Below, piece after piece: positions 1 to 8,154 of a stretch of 64,000 bases of DNA. How positions within the stretch are numbered: the stretch's first letter is position 1; the number at the start of each line of letters is the position of its first letter. The notes under the pieces were generated by a model. It did no database searches, was not told the origin of the DNA, and was given only the letters and a program-made list of their open reading frames with translations. This DNA comes from Mitsuaria sp. PDC51 (GTDB taxonomy: Bacteria; Pseudomonadota; Gammaproteobacteria; Burkholderiales; Burkholderiaceae_C): positions 115,630 to 179,629 of the forward strand of contig NZ_FOZE01000004.1 of assembly GCF_900113225.1 (NCBI RefSeq). The letters run 5' to 3'. The translations under genes and the position numbers were made by a program.

Positions 1-132
1 CAGCGCCGGGTGCGCGAGCACCTCGGCGACCGGATGGCGCCCACGCGCGTGGCCGCGCTGCTGGCGATGGACGTCGAGCTCAACGCCCAGGGACTGGGCG
101 TGTGGCTGGACCGCCTCACGCGTCGAGGTTGA
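1..132 (+). CDS. 3' end of an unidentified protein (partial)
   Basis: Reading frame 1 is open from the window edge to a TGA at 130-132, giving the last 43 residues of a protein that starts outside the window and ends in LDRLTRRG. The tail has no hallmark motif I can assign to a family. It converges on ntrC and overlaps that gene's stop by 17 bases, a tight tail-to-tail arrangement common in compact genomes. Codon use (G/C at third positions) is like the neighbours, which supports real coding, but the call rests on one open frame with no visible start. Confidence 0.45.
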   Translation, partial: QRRVREHLGDRMAPTRVAALLAMDVELNAQGLGVWLDRLTRRG

Positions 133-1609
133 GCTCCTGGATCTTGCGCGTGATGGTGTTGCGGCCGATGCCCAGCTTCTGAGCGGCCTCGATGCGGCGG
201 CCGCGGGTCAGGTCCAGCGCGGTCAGGATCAGGCTGGCCTCGAAGCGGCGGGTCAGCACGTCCCAGACGTTGGGCTCGCCGGCGGCAAGCAGCCGGCGCG
301 CCTCGCGCGCCATCTCGGCGATCCAGGCGTCGGGCGACGGCGGGATCGGGACGGCCGGCAGCGGCAGCGGTGCCGCCGCGCCGGCACCGGTCAGGCCGCT
401 CGCAAGCGGCACCACCTCGGCCGAGAGCCCGCCCGATGGCGCCGCGTGCGCGCCCGGCGTCGCGAGCAGCTCCTGCGGCAGGTCCTTGGCCTCGACCACC
501 AGGCTGGGTGCCATCACGCTCAGCCAGTGGCAGATGTTCTCCAGCTGCCGCACGTTGCCCGGGAAGTCGAAACCGACCAGGCGCTGCAGCGCCGCCTCGG
601 ACAGCCGCTTCGGCTCGACGCCGAGCTCGCCCGCGCTGCGCTGCAGGAAGTAGCGCGCCAGCAGCGGCACGTCCTCGCGGCGCTCGCGCAGCGGCGGCAG
701 CCGCAGGCGGATCACGTTCAGGCGGTGGAACAGGTCCTCGCGGAAGCGGCCTTCCTTGACCAGCGTCTCCAGGTTCTGGTGCGTGGCCGCGACGACGCGC
801 ACATTGGCCTTCTGCGGGCTGTGGCCGCCGACGCGATAGAACTGGCCATCGGACAGCACGCGCAGCAGCCGCGTCTGCAGGTCCAGCGGCATGTCGCCGA
901 TCTCGTCGAGGAAGAGCGTGCCGCCCTCGGCCTGCTCGAAGCGGCCGCGCCGCGTCGCCTGCGCGCCGGTGAACGCGCCGCGCTCATGGCCGAAGAGTTC
1001 CGACTCCAGCAGGTCCTTGGGGATCGCCGCGGTGTTGATCGCGACGAACGGTCCTTCCGCGCGCGGGCTGTGCTTGTGCAGCGCACGCGCCACCAGTTCC
1101 TTGCCCGAGCCCGACTCGCCGGTGATCAACACCGTCACGTGGCTCTGGCTCAGGCGGCCGATCGCGCGGAAGACATCCTGCATCGCCGGCGCCTGGCCCA
1201 GCATCTCGGGCATCTGCACCTGCTCGGCCTCGCCGACCGCCTCGCGCTGGCTCTCCTCCTGCGCGCGCCGGATCAGCTCGACCGCGCGCGGCAGGTCGAA
1301 GGGCTTGGGCAGGTATTCGAAGGCCCCGCCCTGGAAGGCGCTGACCGCGCTGTCCAGGTCCGAGTAGGCCGTCATGATGATCACCGGCAGACCCGGCAGC
1401 TGCTTCTTGACCGTGGTCAACAGCTCCAGGCCGGAGCCGCCCGGCATGCGGATGTCCGACACCAGCACTTGCGGTGTGTCGTCCTCCAGCGCCGCCAGCA
1501 CGTCGCGCGTCTGGCTGAAGCTGCGCACCGGCAGCCCTTCGCGCGTCAGCGCCTTCTCGAGAACAAAACGGATCGAATGGTCGTCGTCAACAATCCAGAT
1601 CGACTTCAT
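116..1609 (-). CDS. ntrC: Nitrogen regulation response regulator NtrC (NR(I))
   Basis: A 497-residue sigma-54 activator with the full NtrC order. The receiver domain (about 1-120) has an acidic pocket and phosphoacceptor Asp52 in SDIRMP. The AAA+ domain has Walker A GESGSGKE (164-171) and the sigma-54 contact loop GAFTGA (211-216). A proline/alanine linker follows, then a Fis-type helix-turn-helix at the C-terminus ([16 protein letters not shown]). When phosphorylated by NtrB under nitrogen limitation it should drive sigma-54 promoters such as the one upstream of glnA in this window. It lies 42 bases downstream of ntrB and is almost certainly co-transcribed with it. Length and motifs match the family with no missing residue. 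Confidence 0.97.
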   Translation of the reverse strand: MKSIWIVDDDHSIRFVLEKALTREGLPVRSFSQTRDVLAALEDDTPQVLVSDIRMPGGSGLELLTTVKKQLPGLPVIIMTAYSDLDSAVSAFQGGAFEYLPKPFDLPRAVELIRRAQEESQREAVGEAEQVQMPEMLGQAPAMQDVFRAIGRLSQSHVTVLITGESGSGKELVARALHKHSPRAEGPFVAINTAAIPKDLLESELFGHERGAFTGAQATRRGRFEQAEGGTLFLDEIGDMPLDLQTRLLRVLSDGQFYRVGGHSPQKANVRVVAATHQNLETLVKEGRFREDLFHRLNVIRLRLPPLRERREDVPLLARYFLQRSAGELGVEPKRLSEAALQRLVGFDFPGNVRQLENICHWLSVMAPSLVVEAKDLPQELLATPGAHAAPSGGLSAEVVPLASGLTGAGAAAPLPLPAVPIPPSPDAWIAEMAREARRLLAAGEPNVWDVLTRRFEASLILTALDLTRGRRIEAAQKLGIGRNTITRKIQELNLDA

Positions 1610-1651
1610 CTATGGCTCCCCTTTTCCCCGTTGTCGACTTGTGGCCGCGGC

Positions 1652-2755
1652 TCAGGGCAAAGGCAGGGTGATTCGGAAATCGGTCCGGCCCGGCTGGCTG
1701 TCGCAGTCGATCATCCCCTGGTGCTGTTGGGCGATCGTCTGCGCCAGCGTCAACCCGAGACCGGAACCGCCATCCCTCCCTGAAACCAGCGGAAAGAAGA
1801 TGCGGTCCTTGATCTCCTCGGGCACGCCCGGGCCGTTGTCCTCGACATGCAATTCCAATGCCAAGCGCCAGCGCTGCTTGCCGATCGTCACTTGCCGGGC
1901 CACTCGCGTGCGCAGGGCGATGACCGCGTCGCCGGCGGCGATGCGCTCGTGCAGCGCCTGCGCCGCGTTCTGGACGATGTTGAGCACCGCCTGGATCAGC
2001 TGCTCGCGGTCGCCGCGGAAGTCGGGCAGCGAGATGTCGTAGTCGCGCTGCAGCGTCAGCCCGCGCGGGTACTGCGCCAGCACCAGCGAGCGCACCCGCT
2101 CGCAGATCTCGTGGATGTTGACGTCGCCCACCACCTGCGCGCGCCGGTGCGGCGCCAGCAGCCGGTCCACCAGCGACTGCAGCCGGTCGGCCTCGTGGAT
2201 GATGACCTCGGTGTATTCCTCGAGCTCGCCCCACAGGTCGGTGGGCTGCAGCTCCAGCGCCAGCAGCTGCGCCGCGCCGCGGATGCCGCCCAGCGGGTTC
2301 TTGATCTCGTGCGCCAGGTTGCGCGTCAGTTCCTTGATCGAGTGGACCTGGTCGAGGTTGCGCTCCTCGCGGTCCTGGCGCGTCTGCTGCGCGTTCTCGA
2401 TCAGCTCGATCACCAGCCGCTGCGGATCGTCCGTCTGGCTGACGATGACGTGCACCGGCAGCAGGTCGTCATGGGTGCGCGGCCCGCGGCGGATGGTCGC
2501 GTCGAAGCGCGAGCTGGAGAAGGCGTTGCGGCTGACTTCCTCCAGCGCCTCGACCAGGCGGCCGGTGTCGGTGAACCACTCCAGCAGGTTGCTGCCCTGC
2601 ACCGCGCGGCGCGGCAGGTTGAACAGCGTCTCGACCGCGGTGTTGGCGAACTCGCAGGTGCCGTCGGGACGGACCACGGCGACCAGCGTCGCCAGGAGAT
2701 CGAAGCACGCGAACGGCTCGTCGGGTGAAACGGGGGTAACGGGTTTGGGATTCAT
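1652..2755 (-). CDS. glnL: Nitrogen regulation sensor histidine kinase NtrB (NR(II))
   Basis: A 367-residue soluble histidine kinase. It has an N-terminal PAS domain (about 20-120), an H-box with phosphorylatable His149 in LAHEIKNPLGG, and an ATPase domain with N-box and G-boxes (VLNIVQNAAQAL, DNGPGVP, GGSGLGL). No transmembrane segment is present, as expected for NtrB, which senses nitrogen through PII in the cytoplasm. It phosphorylates or dephosphorylates NtrC, encoded immediately downstream. A palindrome resembling an NtrC site lies 41-55 bases before the start codon, suggesting autoregulation. It is preceded by a DUF4124 gene on the same strand. Confidence 0.96.
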   Translation of the reverse strand: MNPKPVTPVSPDEPFACFDLLATLVAVVRPDGTCEFANTAVETLFNLPRRAVQGSNLLEWFTDTGRLVEALEEVSRNAFSSSRFDATIRRGPRTHDDLLPVHVIVSQTDDPQRLVIELIENAQQTRQDREERNLDQVHSIKELTRNLAHEIKNPLGGIRGAAQLLALELQPTDLWGELEEYTEVIIHEADRLQSLVDRLLAPHRRAQVVGDVNIHEICERVRSLVLAQYPRGLTLQRDYDISLPDFRGDREQLIQAVLNIVQNAAQALHERIAAGDAVIALRTRVARQVTIGKQRWRLALELHVEDNGPGVPEEIKDRIFFPLVSGRDGGSGLGLTLAQTIAQQHQGMIDCDSQPGRTDFRITLPLP

Positions 2756-2795
2756 GCGGTGTCGCCCTCGTCGCCGTCGTCGCCAATGACGCGCG

Positions 2796-2810
2796 ACACC
2801 GCGGCGGTGC
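2796..2810 (-). promoter_or_regulatory. Possible NtrC-binding palindrome upstream of ntrB
   Basis: The sequence ACACC-GCGGC-GGTGC matches the NtrC consensus GCACC-N5-GGTGC with one substitution. It sits 41-55 bases upstream of the ntrB ATG, where a bound regulator would overlap or abut a promoter. NtrC is known in enteric bacteria to control its own operon this way; its role here is inference. Confidence 0.4.
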
Positions 2811-2827
2811 GCCCCGCCGATCCCCGT

Positions 2828-3358
2828 TCAGAGGTTGGGCGGCGGCAGCTTCGCGAGCTCGCGCTTGATGGCCTGGACGTCGGCCTCCTGGCGCGAGACG
2901 GAGGCCTTGAGCTCGGTCGTGCGGTCCAGGTATTTCTGGTAGTTGCGCTCGTCGCCACGGCGCTCGGGCTGGCCGTTGTTGTACTCCTGCTGGAGCTTGG
3001 CGAGCTTGCCTTCGGCTTCGCGCAGTTCCTGCTCGAGGATGCGGCGGCGATCGTCGTCGCGCACGCGCTGGTCCTTGGCATCGACCTTGAGGTCACCTTG
3101 CGTCCCCGAGGCCGACACCGTCGGCGTACGCGGCTTGACCGGCGCGATCACCGAGATCGGCGTGCCCTCGATGCTGCGGCAGCCCTTCTCGGCGGCCTCC
3201 TTCGCGGACAGCGCGTCGGTGTACAGCACCGGCGGTCCGGGGCAGCGGTACACCACGCCCTGCGCCCCGGCAGAACCGGCGGCCATGGCCGCCATCGCGA
3301 CCAGCACCAGCGCCGGCCATCCCCGTCCCACCCGCTTCTTCTGCAGCGTCATCTGCAT
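2828..3358 (-). CDS. DUF4124 domain-containing secreted protein
   Basis: A 176-residue protein. After a basic N-terminus comes a hydrophobic signal segment ending at AGSAGAQG, then a short DUF4124-type domain (VVYRCPGPPVLYTDALSAKEA) typical of betaproteobacterial envelope proteins. The second half is rich in charged residues and predicted coiled coil (EQELREAEGKLAKLQQEYNN and onward to about 170). The function of DUF4124 proteins is not known; this one is likely periplasmic. It sits between glnA and ntrB on the same strand. A strong terminator after glnA separates it from that gene, so it probably starts the ntrBC transcript. A second in-frame ATG two codons later (3352) is an alternative start. 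Confidence 0.8.
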   Translation of the reverse strand: MQMTLQKKRVGRGWPALVLVAMAAMAAGSAGAQGVVYRCPGPPVLYTDALSAKEAAEKGCRSIEGTPISVIAPVKPRTPTVSASGTQGDLKVDAKDQRVRDDDRRRILEQELREAEGKLAKLQQEYNNGQPERRGDERNYQKYLDRTTELKASVSRQEADVQAIKRELAKLPPPNL

Positions 3359-3481
3359 TCCCTGCTTCCAACTGACCAGAGCCGGGAGGCATTGTGACGC
3401 AATCGGTCGCCGATGGGCATGGCGCCATGCGGAAGCGCTGTTGCCAGGTGTAGGGCTGTGGAACGTCGGACACGGCGCGGC

Positions 3482-3511
3482 AAAGGAAAAGGGACGGCCA
3501 TGGCCGTCCCT
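3482..3511 (-). terminator. Rho-independent terminator of glnA
   Basis: A perfect 22-base palindrome (AGGGACGGCCA / TGGCCGTCCCT, 3490-3511) lies 67 bases after the glnA stop. On the minus strand it is followed directly by TTTTCCTTTG, giving the hairpin plus U-tract of an intrinsic terminator. Confidence 0.8.
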
Positions 3512-3577
3512 GCGCGCGGTGGCAAGCGTGCGGAGCGGGCCGTGCCTGGGCGGTCATGGCGCGCTCCGCGCTTGCGA

Positions 3578-4996
3578 TCACAGCGAGTAGTACATGTCGA
3601 ACTCGACCGGGTGGGTGGTCATGCGGAAGCGCTGGACTTCCTGCATCTTCAGCTCGATGTAGGCATCGATGAAGCTGTCGGTGAACACGCCGCCCTTGGT
3701 CAGGAACGCGCGGTCCTTGTCCAGATACTCCAGCGCCTGGTCCAGCGAGTGGCAGACGGTCGGGATCTTCGCGTCTTCTTCCGGCGGCAGGTGGTACAGG
3801 TCCTTCGTGGCGGCTTCGCCCGGATGGATCTTGTTCTCGACGCCGTCCAGGCCCGCCATCAGCAGCGCGGCGAAGCACAGGTAGGGGTTGGCCGAGGGAT
3901 CCGGGAAGCGCGCCTCGATGCGGCGGCCCTTCGGGTTGGCGACGTAGGGGATGCGGATCGAGGCCGAGCGGTTCTTGGCCGAGTAGGCCAGCTTCACCGG
4001 GGCTTCGAAGCCGGGCACCAGGCGCTTGTACGAGTTGGTGCCGGGGTTGGTGATGGCATTGAGCGCGCGGGCGTGCTTGATGATGCCGCCGATGTAGTAC
4101 AGCGCGAAGTCGCTCAGGCCCGCGTAGCCGTCACCGGCGAACAGGTTCTTGCCGTCCTTCCAGACCGACTGGTGCACGTGCATGCCCGAGCCGTTGTCGC
4201 CGACGATGGGCTTCGGCATGAAGGTGGCCGTCTTGCCGTAGGCGTGCGCGACGTTCTGGATGATGTACTTCTGCAGCTGCAGCCAGTCGGCGCGTTGCAC
4301 CAGCGAGCTGAACTTGGTGCCGATCTCCATCTGGCCGGCGTTGGCGACCTCGTGGTGGTGGACTTCGACGGGGATGCCCATCTGTTCCAGGATCAGGCAC
4401 ATCTCCGAGCGCATGTCCTGGCCGCTGTCGACCGGGGGCACCGGGAAGTAGCCGCCCTTGACGGTGGGACGGTAGCCGCTGTTGCCGTGCTCGTAGTCCT
4501 TGCCGGTGTTCCAGGCGGCTTCTTCCGATTCGATCTTCACGAACGAGCCGGACATGTCCACGTTCCAGCGCACGCTGTCGAAGATGAAGAACTCGGGTTC
4601 CGGACCGAAGTAGGCGGTGTCGCCCAGGCCGGAGGACTTCAGGTAGGCCTCGGCGCGACGGGCCAGCGAGCGCGGGTCGCGCTCATAGGCCTTGCCGTCG
4701 GTCGGGTCGATGACGTCGCAGGACAGGATCAGCGTCGGCTCTTCGAAGAAGGGGTCGATGTTGGCCGTGTTCGGATCCGGGATCAGCAGCATGTCCGAGG
4801 CTTCGATGCCCTTCCAGCCGGCGATCGAGGAGCCATCGAAGGCATGGCCCGACTGGAACTTGTCCTCGTCGAAATGGGAGACGGGCACGGTCACGTGCTG
4901 CTCTTTGCCGCGGGTGTCGGTGAAGCGGAAGTCGACGAACTTGACTTCGTGCTCCTTCACCATGTTCATCACGTCGGCGACGGTCTTGGTGGCCAT
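3578..4996 (-). CDS. glnA: Type I glutamine synthetase
   Basis: A 472-residue GS-I enzyme that makes glutamine from glutamate, ammonia and ATP. It has the beta-grasp N-domain ([18 protein letters not shown]) and the catalytic signatures [10 protein letters not shown] and [10 protein letters not shown]. The adenylylation loop [10 protein letters not shown] carries Tyr401, so post-translational control by GlnE is expected. An in-frame TTG precedes the ATG, but the SD AGGAG (5004-5008) is placed 7 bases from the ATG at 4996, which I take as the start. Transcription is probably sigma-54 dependent (site at 5065-5080) with NtrC enhancers upstream. A terminator follows the gene. Confidence 0.98.
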   Translation of the reverse strand: MATKTVADVMNMVKEHEVKFVDFRFTDTRGKEQHVTVPVSHFDEDKFQSGHAFDGSSIAGWKGIEASDMLLIPDPNTANIDPFFEEPTLILSCDVIDPTDGKAYERDPRSLARRAEAYLKSSGLGDTAYFGPEPEFFIFDSVRWNVDMSGSFVKIESEEAAWNTGKDYEHGNSGYRPTVKGGYFPVPPVDSGQDMRSEMCLILEQMGIPVEVHHHEVANAGQMEIGTKFSSLVQRADWLQLQKYIIQNVAHAYGKTATFMPKPIVGDNGSGMHVHQSVWKDGKNLFAGDGYAGLSDFALYYIGGIIKHARALNAITNPGTNSYKRLVPGFEAPVKLAYSAKNRSASIRIPYVANPKGRRIEARFPDPSANPYLCFAALLMAGLDGVENKIHPGEAATKDLYHLPPEEDAKIPTVCHSLDQALEYLDKDRAFLTKGGVFTDSFIDAYIELKMQEVQRFRMTTHPVEFDMYYSL

Positions 4997-5064
4997 CAAT
5001 CACTCCTAGGGGGGCTGGATGAGAAAGAAAGAGTCGTGGGGCTTCGGCCCAGCGCGGACGATTT

Positions 5065-5080
5065 AGCAGTTTGCATGCCA
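5065..5080 (-). promoter_or_regulatory. Sigma-54 (RpoN) type promoter of glnA
   Basis: Read on the minus strand the sequence is TGGCATGCAAACTGCT. Against TGGCACGNNNNTTGCW it keeps the GG and GC doublets at the exact 10-base separation and differs at two of the 12 defined positions. It lies 69-84 bases upstream of the glnA ATG, and NtrC-like palindromes are found further upstream. Confidence 0.65.
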
Positions 5081-5106
5081 GCGGATGGCAATCCGGTGAC
5101 AGCCAG

Positions 5107-5121
5107 GCGCCAGACCGGTGC
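5107..5121. promoter_or_regulatory. NtrC-like palindrome, promoter-proximal
   Basis: GCGCC-AGACC-GGTGC matches the NtrC consensus GCACC-N5-GGTGC with one mismatch. It lies about 27-41 bases upstream of the -24 element of the glnA sigma-54 promoter, a distance compatible with an activator site. Confidence 0.45.
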
Positions 5122-5237
5122 ATGAGGCGCAAGCCCTTGATGCCGAACGCGCCACCCGAGGGCAATGCCCGTCGTTCAGAGCGCAGCGACGCCTGGGCGA
5201 TCTCCGCCTGATCCGGACCGAAGCCCGAATCGGTGCA

Positions 5238-6032
5238 TCATCGCACCAACTCGGTGCCGATGACAGCACCAAATTGGACAACGCCCGCGCGCAGGGCCTC
5301 GTAGGCGGCGTCCATGGCCGCCGCGTCCCCCTTGACGCCCAGTTCGATGTGGCGACCCCACTGCGGGTGATCGACGCTGGGCAGCGAGAACACCTTGATG
5401 CCGGGGAAGTCGGATTCGATCCGCTCCATCAGCGGGGTCAGGCTGGCTTCCATCGCGCCCTGGACGATCAGCGAGCGCTCGCGCGTGCCGACCGCGCGGT
5501 GCAGCTCGGCATGGCGGTGGTCCAGCACCCACTCGATCATCGGATGGGCCATCACCGGGAAACCGGGGACGAAGTAGGCCGTGCCGACCGAGAAGCCGGG
5601 GATCTTGTTGTACGGATTCGGAATGATGGCCGCGCCCTGCGGGAACACGCCCATCTCCATGCGACGCAGGGTGTCGGGGTGCTCGCGCTCGGGCGTCGTG
5701 CCCTGCTCCGCCGCCATCTGCTGGACGCGTTGCCAGATCAGCTCGGCCGCCTCCGGATGCAGCTCGAGCGGCCGTCCCAGCGCCGCGGCGGCGGCCTGGC
5801 GCGTGTGGTCGTCGGGCGTCGCGCCGATGCCGCCGCAGCTGAAGAACAGGTCGCCGCTGGCGAAGGCGGCCCGGTACTCGCGCACCAGTTGCTCCCGGTC
5901 GTCGCCCAGGTACTTCGCCCAGGCCAGCGACAGGCCGCGCGCGCCCAGCAACTCGATCACCTTGGACAGGTGCTTGTCCTGGCGCTTCCCGGACAGGATC
6001 TCGTCGCCAATGATGAAGAGGCCGATGTTCAT
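5238..6032 (-). CDS. CinA/MoaB-fold molybdopterin-binding domain protein
   Basis: A 264-residue single-domain protein of the MoCF_biosynth (MoaB/Mog) fold, as in the N-terminal half of CinA. It begins MNIGLFIIGDEILSG, with the typical GDEILSG loop, and has the nucleotide/pterin loop GGIGATPDDHTRQA. The C-terminal amidase domain of CinA is absent. The longer open frame upstream contains low-complexity Arg-rich residues and is rejected; ATG 6032 starts the conserved domain. Family members act on damaged or pyrophosphate-containing nucleotides or bind molybdopterin; the substrate here cannot be told from sequence. Its last codons overlap a palindrome proposed as an NtrC site for the downstream glnA. 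Confidence 0.85.
   Translation of the reverse strand: MNIGLFIIGDEILSGKRQDKHLSKVIELLGARGLSLAWAKYLGDDREQLVREYRAAFASGDLFFSCGGIGATPDDHTRQAAAAALGRPLELHPEAAELIWQRVQQMAAEQGTTPEREHPDTLRRMEMGVFPQGAAIIPNPYNKIPGFSVGTAYFVPGFPVMAHPMIEWVLDHRHAELHRAVGTRERSLIVQGAMEASLTPLMERIESDFPGIKVFSLPSVDHPQWGRHIELGVKGDAAAMDAAYEALRAGVVQFGAVIGTELVR
5243..5257. promoter_or_regulatory. NtrC-like palindrome, distal enhancer
   Basis: GCACC-AACTC-GGTGC is a perfect match to GCACC-N5-GGTGC. Two further half-sites flank it (GGTGC 5232-5236 and GCACC 5266-5270). It lies about 190 bases upstream of the expected glnA transcription start and inside the 3' end of the neighbouring coding sequence, as sigma-54 enhancers may. Confidence 0.5.
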
Positions 6033-6111
6033 GCGGGTTCCTGCGAAAACGTGGGAGCGAAGAAGGCGATGAAGACGAAGGCGATCGCGGCGCTCGCCGC
6101 GTCGGCCGGCT

Positions 6112-7047
6112 TCAGAGCGGCGACGGCCGGTTCTCGATCGCGGGCGGCGGCGTCGGGTCCTCGGCGTCCAGGGGCGGCGCCGTCGCATAGTTGGCGGGCA
6201 ACGCGTCCATCACCGGATCGGGCGCGCGTTCGGCGCGGGTGTCGGCGCGGCGCATCTCCTGCAGCGCGGCCAGCGCGTAATGCGAGAACCACAGCGAGCT
6301 GAAGGCGAACACCAGCGTGTAGAGCCAGACCGACACCAGGATCAGCACCGGCGCGAAGGCGATCGTCAACGCGCCCATCGCCCAGATCGCCGCCGGCGCC
6401 GCGCCCAGGTAGCCCGTCGCCAGGCCCAGCAGCAGCAGCGGCAGCCGGTGCTCGGCCAGCAGGCGGCGGCGCTCGGGCGCGGACGCGTGCTCGGCCAGCA
6501 CGTCGAAGGTGAACACGCGATACCCCAGCCAGCCCCAGATCAGCGGCGGCAGGATCAGCGCCAGCGGCGGGATCAGCCAGAACGGCAGCGACGCCACCAG
6601 CAGCACGACGCACAGCAGCGTGTGGCCCAGCGACCAGCTCAGGCTGGCCACGAAGCCGGCGCCGCGCTTGCGCTCCAGCCCCGCGAAACGGCGCTGCGCG
6701 ACCAGGTCCACCATCGACGGCGTCATCAGCAGCGCCACCAGCAGCAGGCTCAGCACGACCAGCGCCGGCACGGCCATCGCCAGCACGATGATCGGCGCGA
6801 GCACCGTGCGGAAGGACGCGGCGCCGAGGCTGTCCAGCCACTTGAGCAGGCCGTCGATCAGGCTCCAGGACTCGAGCGTCGCGCGCACGCCGGCGACGGC
6901 GGCTTCCCAGAAGAAGTAGCCGAGCCCGAACGCGAGCGCCGCCGACACGATCAGCGGCAGCAGCGACAGGCCGATCACCCGCGGATGCAGGCAGTACGCG
7001 GCCGCCCGCCAGAACGCGTCCGCGATGCGGCTCATCGGCTTGATCAT
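6112..7047 (-). CDS. EI24/CysZ-family integral membrane protein
   Basis: A 311-residue inner-membrane protein with an EI24 (CysZ-like) arrangement. Hydrophobic segments lie near residues 22-48, 85-120, 135-175, 205-225 and 235-265, with a soluble proline-rich tail (DPTPPPAIENRP). CysZ in enterobacteria is a sulfate permease, but this branch in betaproteobacteria is annotated only as EI24 domain protein, so transport of sulfate is not claimed. The start overlaps the stop of the upstream fatty acid hydroxylase-family gene by four bases (ATGA), indicating translational coupling. A nearby alternative start (Met5) cannot be excluded. Confidence 0.8.
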   Translation of the reverse strand: MIKPMSRIADAFWRAAAYCLHPRVIGLSLLPLIVSAALAFGLGYFFWEAAVAGVRATLESWSLIDGLLKWLDSLGAASFRTVLAPIIVLAMAVPALVVLSLLLVALLMTPSMVDLVAQRRFAGLERKRGAGFVASLSWSLGHTLLCVVLLVASLPFWLIPPLALILPPLIWGWLGYRVFTFDVLAEHASAPERRRLLAEHRLPLLLLGLATGYLGAAPAAIWAMGALTIAFAPVLILVSVWLYTLVFAFSSLWFSHYALAALQEMRRADTRAERAPDPVMDALPANYATAPPLDAEDPTPPPAIENRPSPL

Positions 7048-8099
7048 CCCTGGTTCCCTCCAGCCGGCGCCTGGCCGGCGATGTCCATCGTCGCGCCGCC
7101 GGGCGGCAGGGCGCCGCCTCCGGGCGCGGCCGCGATCTTGTCACGTCCGGCGAGCCGCTTCAGCCCCAGCCACTGCTGGGCCCAGAAGCCGCGGCCGTAG
7201 TCGCGGCCGCCCTCTTCCGGCAACTGGTCGCGCACGCCGGTCGGGTCCCAGCGGTCCTCAAAGTTGGCGGTGCGGAACAGCACGTCCCAGATCGGGAACA
7301 TGACCGCGAAGTTGTGGCCGCCCAGCGTGCCGCGACCGAAGCCTTCATGGCCGATGCCGATCGAGTGATGCAGGCGGTGGAAACGCGGGCTCACCAGCAG
7401 GCGCTCGCCGATCGCGCCGAAGCTCAGCCGCAGGTTGGCATGCTGCAGGTTCTCCAGCAGCTGCGAGATCGCGACCAGCGCGACGAACTGGCCGGGCCCG
7501 ACGCCGATCAGCACCGCGGTCAGCGCGACCGCGCTGTCGATCAGCAGGTCGTCCAGCAGGTGGTTGCGGCTGTCGCTCCACATCGTCATCTGGCGCTGGC
7601 TGTGATGCAGCGCATGCAGCGCCCACCACCAGTGCCACGAATGCTGCGCGCGATGCAGCCAGTACTGCAGCAGGTCGAAGGCCACCAGGTACAGCACGAA
7701 GCTGACCCAGGCCTGGTCGGTGACGCCAGGCCAGATCGCGTCGAGCTGGAAGGACGGCAGGCCGAGCATGCGCATCTCGCCGACCAGGCTGTCGACCACC
7801 GGATCCAGCGAGAAGAACATCGCCAGCCGGAACACGCCCAGCCGCTGGATCAGCGTGTAGACGATGTCGATGCGGATCGCATGGCGATCGGTGACCGCCT
7901 CCGCGGGGCGCCAGCGCTGCAGCGAACCGATCACCGCCAGCATCACGACGATCTGGATCAGGCCCACCAGCAGCCAGCCGGTCGCGTCGAACGCGTCCTC
8001 CAGCAGGTTGCCGTAGCCCAGGTGGAAGACGACCGGTTGAATGACGCTCTCGAACAGCGCCTGCTGCGCCTGTGCGAACAGATCGGTGAGCCAGTCCAT
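7044..8099 (-). CDS. Sterol desaturase / fatty acid hydroxylase-family membrane protein
   Basis: A roughly 351-residue membrane di-iron protein. It carries the His clusters of the fatty acid hydroxylase superfamily: HRAQH (about residues 140-150), HALHH shortly after, and HRLHHS near 245-250, followed by a conserved GGHNFAVMFPIWDVLF stretch. Several hydrophobic spans flank these motifs. Members hydroxylate or desaturate sterols, fatty acids or carotenoids using O2; the substrate is not visible here. The start is ATG 8099 (a GTG lies one codon earlier). It ends overlapping the EI24 gene and follows the polysaccharide deacetylase on the same strand, so the three may be co-transcribed. Confidence 0.85.
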   Translation of the reverse strand: MDWLTDLFAQAQQALFESVIQPVVFHLGYGNLLEDAFDATGWLLVGLIQIVVMLAVIGSLQRWRPAEAVTDRHAIRIDIVYTLIQRLGVFRLAMFFSLDPVVDSLVGEMRMLGLPSFQLDAIWPGVTDQAWVSFVLYLVAFDLLQYWLHRAQHSWHWWWALHALHHSQRQMTMWSDSRNHLLDDLLIDSAVALTAVLIGVGPGQFVALVAISQLLENLQHANLRLSFGAIGERLLVSPRFHRLHHSIGIGHEGFGRGTLGGHNFAVMFPIWDVLFRTANFEDRWDPTGVRDQLPEEGGRDYGRGFWAQQWLGLKRLAGRDKIAAAPGGGALPPGGATMDIAGQAPAGGNQG

Positions 8100-8154
8100 C
8101 ACGCTGTCGGTCCTTCCATGAATCGGTGGATCGCGTCCGTGCCGCCCGCGCGCC

